Below are positions 57,445 to 64,000 of a stretch of DNA of 64,000 nucleotides, one piece after another. How positions within the stretch are numbered: the first letter of the stretch is position 1; each line of letters opens with the position of its first letter. Source of the DNA: Flavobacteriales bacterium (GTDB taxonomy: Bacteria; Bacteroidota; Bacteroidia; Flavobacteriales_G; JALEGO01); assembly GCA_020628935.1 (NCBI GenBank), contig JAHDEG010000008.1, positions 124,001 through 188,000 of the forward strand. Reading direction: 5' to 3'. Position numbers and translations under genes: made by a program. The notes under the pieces were generated by a model. That model did not search any database. It was not told the origin of the DNA and worked only from the letters and a program-made list of their open reading frames with translations.

Positions 57445-57894
57445 TTATGACAATAACTTTTTAACTACTGCTGATATTGCTTTGCCATCTGCTTTTGAAC
57501 CTAGCTTTTTAGAGGAAGCACCCATAACTTTTCCGAAATCTGTGGCTGAGCTTGCGCCAACTTGTTCAATTATTTTAGAGACTTCAATTTCTATCTCTTT
57601 CTCTGTTAATTGTTCGGGTAAGTAGGGTTTCATGAAGTTTGCTTGCTCTAGTTCTTGCTCGGCTAAATCATCACGATTTTGAGATTTATATATGCTAGCT
57701 GATTCAAGTCGCTGTTTCATTAACTTTTGAATTGCTTTTTCTGCGGCTTCATCAGTTACATTGCCGTTGTTTCCTTTTTCACTAGCTACTAAGAGCAATG
57801 CTGACTTTATTGCTCTTAGTGTCTCTAGTTTGGTTTTTTCTTTAGCCTTCATGGCCGTTTTCATGTCGGCATTTATTTGTTCTAATGTGCTCAT
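57445..57894 (-). CDS. GatB/YqeY-domain protein
   Basis: A 149-residue protein of the YqeY family, with MKAMKAKEKTKLETLRAIKSAL near residue 10, and a C-terminal KVMGASSKKLGSKADGKAISAVVKKLL. The domain is also found at the end of GatB, where it helps bind tRNA, but the free-standing form has no firmly known role. It is in the ftsZ operon: its ATG overlaps the ftsZ stop (TAATG). No obvious link to division is known. Confidence 0.92.
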   Translation of the reverse strand: MSTLEQINADMKTAMKAKEKTKLETLRAIKSALLLVASEKGNNGNVTDEAAEKAIQKLMKQRLESASIYKSQNRDDLAEQELEQANFMKPYLPEQLTEKEIEIEVSKIIEQVGASSATDFGKVMGASSKKLGSKADGKAISAVVKKLLS

Positions 57895-59549
57895 TAGTCA
57901 ACGTTATCGTGTAAAAAAGAATTATTTGGCTTGATGTTGTATTTTTTTTCTCCGTTAGTCGGGTCCCTTTCTTCTGAGAGTGTGTAACGTGAAACTGAGC
58001 TTTCTGATGAATGCGGAATTTCATCTAAGTCTATTTGTCTTCTCTTGTAAGCGGGCTCATTTTCTAATTCAGATAGGCCGTTTGGGGCTTTGAGTTTCAT
58101 GCTTAACTTTTTAAGTCTTGCAATTCTTTCTTTAATAAGGTTCTGTTGTTCTTCTTGCGTTAAATCTGACTCTTGGTTTCTTTCTTGAATTTCTTCTGAG
58201 CTTGGTGCAGTATTGTTTTCTGCAGGTGCTTGGTAAGAATCTTCGTTTTTCAAATAAGGCTCGTATTCGTTATTTGTAGTGCTTGACTTGTTTTCTGATT
58301 CATCAATATCGAATTCTATTACTCTCTGAGTTTTTTTCTGTTGCTCTTCCCAAGGCTTTTGTTCTGTGCTTTTGGATTCGTTATTTGAATCGGATTTTAA
58401 ATAAGGCTCAGCAACGTTTTTATTTGTTTGATTACCTGCGGTGTTTGGAGTTTTTGTTTTTGGAGCTTCGTCTTCTAATGTATGTCTTTTGATAGGAGGG
58501 TTGTTGGTTGAAGTTTGTCTGTTAGGTAGAGCATCATCTAACCGCATTATTTTTTTTTCAGGCGCTTTTTCAAGTGCGTATCCAAAGTCGGGGTTGCTTT
58601 TAAAACCTGTTGCAATTATTGTGACACATATTTCGTCTTCCAGCGCTTCGTCATAACCGTGGCCCCATATTACGTCAGCAGATGAGCCTGCTGCATCTTG
58701 AATGTAGTCAGTAATATCTACTACTTCATCCATTTGAATTTCTTGCTTACCGTACGTTATGTTTAGTAAAACGTAATTTGCTCCTTCAATATTGTTATCG
58801 TTTAATAGCGGTGAAGAAAGTGCCTGTTCAATTGCATGTGTAGCTCTGCTTTCTCCTGTTGCACGTGAAGATCCCATTATTGCGACTCCACTATCGCTCA
58901 TTACTGTTCTGATATCTTCAAAATCAACATTCATTGATCCTGTAACTGTAATTATTTCGGCAATTCCTTTTGCTGCGGTTGCTAATACATCATCGGCATG
59001 TGAAAATGCGTCTGTTATGCTTAAGTTGCCATATATTTCTCTTAAGCGATCGTTGCAAATAATGATAAGTGTATCAACACTTTTTCTCATTTCTTCGATA
59101 CCTAATTGGGCTTGTTGCTTTCTTTTTCTTCCTTCAAATGCAAATGGAATGGTAACTATACCTACTGTTAGTATGCCCATTTCTCTTGCTGCTTCGGCAA
59201 TTATTGGGGCTGCACCTGTTCCTGTTCCGCCACCCATTCCGGCAGTGATGAAAACCATTTTTGTACTTTCAGCTAGTACTGATTTGAGTTCATCAATGTT
59301 TTCGATGGCTGCGTTTTTGCCTACTTCAGGTATTGAACCAGCTCCTCTACCTTCTGTTAAACTGTACCCCAGTTGAATTTTAGTAGGTACTGGACTAACT
59401 TCTAAAGCTTGCTGATCTGTATTGCAAATTACAAATTCAACACCTTTGATGCCTTGGTTAAACATGTGGTTAACTGCGTTACTGCCGCCACCTCCAACGC
59501 CAATAACCTTTATGATGGATGATTTTTCTTGTGGAAGATCAAATTTCAT
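57894..59549 (-). CDS. ftsZ: cell division protein FtsZ
   Basis: The tubulin-like GTPase that builds the division ring. The 551-residue protein is long: a normal GTPase core (GGGTGTG at residues 106-112, TVGIVTIPFAFEGRKR) to about residue 320, then an extended hydrophilic linker rich in Asn, Gln, Lys and Glu, and a C-terminal tail (IKPNNSFLHDNVD) that should hold the FtsA-binding peptide. Long linkers are usual in Bacteroidota. It is 17 bp downstream of ftsA. Confidence 0.98.
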   Translation of the reverse strand: MKFDLPQEKSSIIKVIGVGGGGSNAVNHMFNQGIKGVEFVICNTDQQALEVSPVPTKIQLGYSLTEGRGAGSIPEVGKNAAIENIDELKSVLAESTKMVFITAGMGGGTGTGAAPIIAEAAREMGILTVGIVTIPFAFEGRKRKQQAQLGIEEMRKSVDTLIIICNDRLREIYGNLSITDAFSHADDVLATAAKGIAEIITVTGSMNVDFEDIRTVMSDSGVAIMGSSRATGESRATHAIEQALSSPLLNDNNIEGANYVLLNITYGKQEIQMDEVVDITDYIQDAAGSSADVIWGHGYDEALEDEICVTIIATGFKSNPDFGYALEKAPEKKIMRLDDALPNRQTSTNNPPIKRHTLEDEAPKTKTPNTAGNQTNKNVAEPYLKSDSNNESKSTEQKPWEEQQKKTQRVIEFDIDESENKSSTTNNEYEPYLKNEDSYQAPAENNTAPSSEEIQERNQESDLTQEEQQNLIKERIARLKKLSMKLKAPNGLSELENEPAYKRRQIDLDEIPHSSESSVSRYTLSEERDPTNGEKKYNIKPNNSFLHDNVD

Positions 59550-59566
59550 AGCTGTAGGTTTTATAC

Positions 59567-60853
59567 TTATAGTTTGTTTTCATCGTCTTCTTCGAACCAC
59601 TCTTTAGTTTTACCTAAGATTTTATCTAAAAGACTAATTTTATTTCTTTTTTCAATCACTTTTATTTCTTCGGTTGGTTCACCCATGCTCGCCAAATACT
59701 CTTGATTTTTTATTGCCTTGAGTACTAATCCAACTCCGGTTGAGCCCGATGGGCAAGTAACTTCTTCAGACCCTTTTAGTAAGTGTTCTGTAGGATATCC
59801 GATTCTGGTATCCATACCTGTAATGTACTCAAAAAGTTGAGAAATATGCTTTAGTTGTGAGCCTCCACCAGTAACTACAATGCCGCCAATTAGCTTTCTT
59901 TCGTAGCCTGAATTTCTTATTTCGTAGTAGATTTGCTCTATTATTTCTTCCATTCTAGCTTGAATGATGTGGGCAAGGTTTTTTATAGAGATTTCTTTGG
60001 GTTCTCTTCCTTTTAAGCCTGGTATTGCTACAATTTCGTTTTCTTGGTTTTGGCTAGCTAAAGCAGATCCGAATTTAACTTTGAGTAATTCAGCTTGTTT
60101 TTTAAGGATGGATAATCCTCCTCTAATATCTTCTGTAATAATATTTCCGCCAAAGGGGATAACGGCTGTATGCCGTATTATACCATCTTGAAAAATGGCC
60201 ATATCTGTAGTTCCGCCACCTATATCGATTAGTACTACACCGGCCTCTTTTTCTTCATCACTTAGTACAGCCTCTGAGGAAGCAAGTGGTTCTAAAGTTA
60301 AGTCTGCTACTTCTAAACCTGCTTTTGTAACGCATTTATAAATGTTACGTACTGCCGCAATTTGGCCCGTGATTATGTGAAAATTTGCTTCTAAACGAAT
60401 TCCTGACATACCAATTGGGTCTTTTATGCCTTGTTCGTTATCTACAATATATTCTTGCGGTAATACATCAATTATTTCTTCACCTGGTAGCATAACCAGT
60501 TTATACATTTCTTCACGAAGTGCTTCTGTATCTTTTATGGTAATTTCATCTTCAAAACTATCACGCATTTTACTGCCTCTGTGTTGAAGAGATTTAATGT
60601 GCTGGCCGGCTATACCCACGTTAACATGAGTTATTTGAATTCCTGATTTTTCTTCAGCTATTTCTATAGCTCTTTTAATTGCATCTACAGTAGGGGTAAT
60701 ATGAGAAACAACACCACGAGTGACACCGGTAGATTGAGTTTTACCCATGCCTAGAATCTCAATTTTGCCGTATTCGGCTCTTTGCCCAACGTAAGCAGCA
60801 ATTTTTGTGGTTCCAATATCTAGACCTGCAACAATTTTTGTGTTTTTAGTCAT
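59567..60853 (-). CDS. ftsA: cell division protein FtsA
   Basis: An actin-like membrane tether for FtsZ, 428 residues from ATG 60853 (an upstream in-frame TTG at 60886 overlaps ftsQ and is less likely). The ATP-binding motifs are KIVAGLDIGTTKIAAYVG at the N-terminus, VVLIDIGGGTTDMAIF near residue 205, and VVTGGGSQLKHI. The end (NKISLLDKILGKTKEWFEED) is an amphipathic membrane-targeting helix. Gene order ftsQ-ftsA-ftsZ is conserved. Confidence 0.97.
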   Translation of the reverse strand: MTKNTKIVAGLDIGTTKIAAYVGQRAEYGKIEILGMGKTQSTGVTRGVVSHITPTVDAIKRAIEIAEEKSGIQITHVNVGIAGQHIKSLQHRGSKMRDSFEDEITIKDTEALREEMYKLVMLPGEEIIDVLPQEYIVDNEQGIKDPIGMSGIRLEANFHIITGQIAAVRNIYKCVTKAGLEVADLTLEPLASSEAVLSDEEKEAGVVLIDIGGGTTDMAIFQDGIIRHTAVIPFGGNIITEDIRGGLSILKKQAELLKVKFGSALASQNQENEIVAIPGLKGREPKEISIKNLAHIIQARMEEIIEQIYYEIRNSGYERKLIGGIVVTGGGSQLKHISQLFEYITGMDTRIGYPTEHLLKGSEEVTCPSGSTGVGLVLKAIKNQEYLASMGEPTEEIKVIEKRNKISLLDKILGKTKEWFEEDDENKL

Positions 60854-60857
60854 AAAT

Positions 60858-61646
60858 TTATTTTTTACAGACGATTTGATTATCAAATCTTACATCTATT
60901 GTTTTATACTTGTCCCAGCCAGTTTTAGAAAAGCCATCTTTATATAAACTAAATAATTTTTGGAATTTATTTTGCATATTTTTCAGGTTACCAAATATTA
61001 TTTTCTGATTTCCTGCCAAAGTATACAATTCAAATTCGTTTTTATCGTTTACATAAATCTGGGTAATTTGTGCGTTCCAAAAATTATCTGACTTGATGTA
61101 CTTACCCAAAGTATATAATTCTAAAAATACATTCTTGCGGGCTTCTTTTTTACTGCCTTTTAAATTAGTTATTAACGATGTATTGTGATTAACCTCAGTG
61201 TTTGGGAGGTTGTTGGCAATTAATAGACGTTCGGTATATGTATTTGATATGGGAAGTTTTTTGCCATCTACATCTAAATAATAGCTTTGATTGTTTTTAT
61301 CAAAAATGCGGAGTAAAGGTTCTCGTTGCCAGATAGTTATGTTTATTTTTCCATCAAGTGTTTTATGTACTTCTGCTTTTTTGCAAAATGGATTTTTTTT
61401 AATTGCCTCTTCTATTGAAAGTAGTGATACAGAGTCAATTTTATTAGGATAAAGGAAGTTTTTGTTTCTTAGTAAATTATTAATGTTTTCTTTGGTAATA
61501 AACTCTCTTTTATCAGTAAAGCTGATGTTTGTATCTGCAATGCTAACTTGCTTTTGCAATATTCTGCTAAAGCTGAATGAGGTAATTACGCCTGCGATGA
61601 GCAAAAACCATAAAAATCCAATTGCTATTTTTTTTAATTTATTCAA
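60858..61646 (-). CDS. ftsQ: cell division protein FtsQ
   Basis: A single-pass division protein of 262 residues, with a short cytosolic end, one membrane helix (about 9-25), a POTRA-like region (about 40-105, beginning FTDKREFITKENINNLL) and a beta domain. It connects early and late divisome parts. The start is a TTG inside the end of murC (8-bp overlap) and no in-frame ATG is near, so coupling with murC is likely. FtsQ is poorly conserved in sequence; the order of genes makes the call firm. Confidence 0.9.
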   Translation of the reverse strand: MNKLKKIAIGFLWFLLIAGVITSFSFSRILQKQVSIADTNISFTDKREFITKENINNLLRNKNFLYPNKIDSVSLLSIEEAIKKNPFCKKAEVHKTLDGKINITIWQREPLLRIFDKNNQSYYLDVDGKKLPISNTYTERLLIANNLPNTEVNHNTSLITNLKGSKKEARKNVFLELYTLGKYIKSDNFWNAQITQIYVNDKNEFELYTLAGNQKIIFGNLKNMQNKFQKLFSLYKDGFSKTGWDKYKTIDVRFDNQIVCKK

Positions 61647-62994
61647 CAGTAAAAATTTTTGTTATAATTGGATTAATAAGCTTATTAATATCACCTGCAC
61701 CTAATGTAATTAACAAACTAGGGTTTAGTTTTTTTAATTTTTCTATTACATTTTCATGATTACACAGTTGCTTGTTTTTTATATTGATTTGCTTTAATAA
61801 GTTTTCAGAGCTTACTCCTTTTATAGGGAGTTCTCTTGCGGGGTAAATATCTAAAAGCAGTAAGTTGTTTGCTAATGATAAACTAGTCGCAAATTCTTTT
61901 AAGAAGTCTCTTGTTCTGCTGTATAAATGTGGCTGAAAAAGTACTGTTAATTCCTTATTTGGATACAACGCTTTCACGGTTTGTATTGCTGCTGTAATTT
62001 CGGTTGGATGATGCGCGTAATCATCAATCATCACTCTGTCATTGCTGTTGTAAATGTATTGAAACCTGCGTTTTATTCCTTTGAAAGACTTTATGTTTTT
62101 AATGATAGTTTCATTTGATATATTTAAAATTTTACACACTGTTACTGCTGCTAATAGATTTTCTTGGTTGTGAATTCCGGGTAGTTGCCATTCGTATTCT
62201 AACTCTTCTGAGTTGATTGTAATTGTGCCTTTTGTTAATCCAGCTTCATACCTTAAATTTTTAATAGATGCCCCTTCATTTGTCTTGTTTGCGCTAAAGC
62301 TATGTGTTGTTCTCGTTATTTTTGATTGTACGGTTGAGTGGCATATTATTTTACCGTTTGGTATGGTGTTGTTTGCAAATTGATTAAAGGTGTTTTCGAA
62401 TTCCTCTTTTGTTTCGTATATATCTAAATGGTCTGGATCGATTGAGTTTATGACTGATATAGCGGGTGTTAATTCTAAAAATGATTTATCGTATTCATCG
62501 GCTTCGAGCACTAAAAACTTGCTGTTTTTATTTAAAAGTAAATTGCTATTGTAATTGGTTAATATTCCTCCTACAAATGCGTTGCATGAATTTACAGTGT
62601 TGTGTAAGAGGTGGGCTAAAATTGCTGACGTGGTTGTTTTGCCGTGAGTACCTGCTATTGCTATTGTGGTATAGGACTTAGATATTTCGCCTAATACTTG
62701 TGCTCTCTTTTTGAGGCTAATTTTTTTTTCTTTGAAGTAGTTAAGGACTTTATTGCTATTAGGTATAGCAGGTGTGTAAACAACATAATCAACGTTTGTT
62801 GGTAATGTGTTTGCATCATCATTAAAAGTTATGCTTACGCCTTCTTTATTAAGTTTTGTTGTGACGTCTGAACTTGTTTTGTCGTAGCCGCTAACTTGTT
62901 TTCCTTGTTCTTTGAAAAATGATGCTAGTGCAGACATGCCAATGCCACCAATGCCTATGAAGTAAATATGTTTAGCTTCTGATAGTGCTACCAT
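61639..62994 (-). CDS. murC: UDP-N-acetylmuramate--L-alanine ligase
   Basis: Adds the first alanine of the peptidoglycan stem peptide, using ATP. The 451-residue protein has the N-terminal dinucleotide-like fold (FIGIGGIGMSALA), Mur ligase ATP motif GTHGKTTTSA at residues 115-124, EADEYDKSFL, the central-domain HNQENLLAA, and DDYAHHPTEI near residue 325. It overlaps murG by 7 bp and ftsQ by 8 bp. Confidence 0.98.
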   Translation of the reverse strand: MVALSEAKHIYFIGIGGIGMSALASFFKEQGKQVSGYDKTSSDVTTKLNKEGVSITFNDDANTLPTNVDYVVYTPAIPNSNKVLNYFKEKKISLKKRAQVLGEISKSYTTIAIAGTHGKTTTSAILAHLLHNTVNSCNAFVGGILTNYNSNLLLNKNSKFLVLEADEYDKSFLELTPAISVINSIDPDHLDIYETKEEFENTFNQFANNTIPNGKIICHSTVQSKITRTTHSFSANKTNEGASIKNLRYEAGLTKGTITINSEELEYEWQLPGIHNQENLLAAVTVCKILNISNETIIKNIKSFKGIKRRFQYIYNSNDRVMIDDYAHHPTEITAAIQTVKALYPNKELTVLFQPHLYSRTRDFLKEFATSLSLANNLLLLDIYPARELPIKGVSSENLLKQINIKNKQLCNHENVIEKLKKLNPSLLITLGAGDINKLINPIITKIFTVE

Positions 62995-64000
62995 TTTGCT
63001 ACGTTTTTTACTTGTTCGTATATTTTATCTGTTGCATCAAGTTTTGCTAGCTGGCTAATATTGGTTTCTAATTTATTTAACAGATCGGTATTGTTGATTG
63101 TGTTTTTGATTACATCTGATAGCTTTTCTGGTGCGTCTTTATCGCTAATAAGCAGTGCTGCATCTTTATTAACTAAGGCCATAGCATTTTTGGTTTGATG
63201 ATCTTCAGAAACGTTTGGTGACGGAATAAATATTACGGCTTTATTAACTGCGCATAATTCAGATACAGATAAGGCTCCTGATCTTGAAATAACTAAATCA
63301 GCGGCTGAATATGCTAGGTTCATTTCTTTTATGAATGCTGTAATGTGAACGTTAGGATTAGATTCGTGCTTTTGTTTAAGATCGTTAAAGTAATATGACC
63401 CTGTTTGCCATATTAGTTGGACGTTGTTATTGGTATTGTTTTCTAAAAATTTTTCGATGCTGTTATTTATTGTTCGTGCGCCTAAACTGCCACCAATAAT
63501 TAGTATTGTTTTTTTGCTTTCGTCTAACTTAAAGTGCTTAATTGCTTCTTTTTTATTGGTTTTTGATAAAATATTTGCTCTTATTGGGTTGCCTGTGAAA
63601 ACGATTTTAGAGGATTCAAAAAAGCGGTTCATGTTTGGGTAGGCAACACATATTTTGCTTGCTTTTTTTGCCAATAGTTTATTTGTAATACCTGGATATG
63701 AATTTTGTTCTTGAAGGATGTAGGGCGTTTTGTTCCATGATGTAGCCTTTAGTAATGGTCCGCTTGCGTATCCTCCCACACCAATTACAATGTCTGGATT
63801 AATCTCTTTGATTATTTTTCGTGCTTTGAGCAAGCTACCTATTAATTTGGAAGGAACAAATAGGTTTTTCACAGTTAGTTTTCTTTGGATGCCGGCTATA
63901 TTTAAGCCTATTATTTCATAACCGTGCTCTGGAATTTTGGTCATTTCCATTTTGCCGATAGCTCCAACAAATAAAATTTTGGCATTTGGATGTGCTGACT
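62988..64000 (-). CDS. murG: undecaprenyldiphospho-muramoylpentapeptide beta-N-acetylglucosaminyltransferase, partial
   Basis: Transfers GlcNAc to lipid I to make lipid II, at the inner face of the membrane. The frame is open to the window edge; the N-terminal roughly 25 residues, with the GGTGGH donor/acceptor motif, are beyond it. The visible part starts SAHPNAKILFVGAIGKMEM and includes VGVGGYASGPLL, LIIGGSLGARTIN and a SRSGALSVSELCAV donor-binding segment, then PSPNVSEDHQTKNA. An internal ATG at 63950 is not the true start. It overlaps murC by 7 bp. Confidence 0.96.
   Translation of the reverse strand, partial: SAHPNAKILFVGAIGKMEMTKIPEHGYEIIGLNIAGIQRKLTVKNLFVPSKLIGSLLKARKIIKEINPDIVIGVGGYASGPLLKATSWNKTPYILQEQNSYPGITNKLLAKKASKICVAYPNMNRFFESSKIVFTGNPIRANILSKTNKKEAIKHFKLDESKKTILIIGGSLGARTINNSIEKFLENNTNNNVQLIWQTGSYYFNDLKQKHESNPNVHITAFIKEMNLAYSAADLVISRSGALSVSELCAVNKAVIFIPSPNVSEDHQTKNAMALVNKDAALLISDKDAPEKLSDVIKNTINNTDLLNKLETNISQLAKLDATDKIYEQVKNVAKW

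Noticed and set aside
58792-59376. Long open frame antisense to ftsZ
   Set aside because: It mirrors the conserved FtsZ GTPase core; no start context or family similarity.
63950-63952. ATG at 63950 as the murG start
   Set aside because: The frame stays open to the window edge and the upstream residues (AKILFVGAIGK) match MurG.

Overview
The window comes from a low-GC member of the Bacteroidota, most likely the class Flavobacteriia. Supporting marks are type IX secretion C-terminal tails (one gliding-motility/type B, three type A), families typical of the phylum (DUF4468, DUF3078, the short GSII-type glutamine synthetase), promoter-like TAnnTTTG boxes, and starts without clear Shine-Dalgarno sequences. 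There are no rRNA or tRNA genes, no CRISPR array and no recognisable insertion sequence. Several starts were moved inward from a TTG to an ATG that sits before a signal peptide or family N-terminus; three genes (ansA, ribF, ftsQ) keep TTG starts.

Layout. 1-5.6 kb: a partial ABC exporter, a leucine-rich-repeat protein, dxr and rseP, then a TrhA/hemolysin III protein. 5.6-9.3 kb: rfbB and a large type IX-secreted adhesin-like protein. 9.6-15.2 kb: a dipeptidase followed by a five-gene envelope cassette (two lipoproteins, a Tat-exported DUF1501-like protein, a CX4CH cytochrome-like lipoprotein and one more lipoprotein). 15.2-23.4 kb: wecB, radA-rfaE2, ansA, a TMTC-like membrane TPR protein and a broken serine hydrolase. 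23.4-35.5 kb: housekeeping genes (atpC-atpD, ribF, ffh, a PIN-PhoH protein, dnaB, rpoN) mixed with secreted proteins of unknown function. 35.5-57.4 kb: two BspA/DUF285 surface-protein cassettes in opposite orientation, enclosing an STT3-like oligosaccharyltransferase, a GT2, psd-cdsA-ftsH-rsfS, birA and glnA. 57.4-64 kb: the division/cell-wall operon murG-murC-ftsQ-ftsA-ftsZ-yqeY, read on the minus strand.

The most unusual signal is a family of five intergenic elements (about 145-172 bp) at 4799-4947, 35489-35634, 42328-42474, 52140-52311 and 57294-57437. They share a TAGCCC(T/G)G terminus, an internal TAGC(G/T)TT, a GCT-containing far end and a long hairpin. The hairpin stems differ in sequence but keep pairing, and they end in a similar 10-nt loop next to a 3-bp stem and a 3'-side bulge. 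Four copies bracket the two BspA cassettes with their TAGCCC ends facing inward; the fifth stands alone and abuts the trhA start codon. This looks like an undescribed structured repeat that travels with, or marks the boundaries of, surface-protein cassettes.
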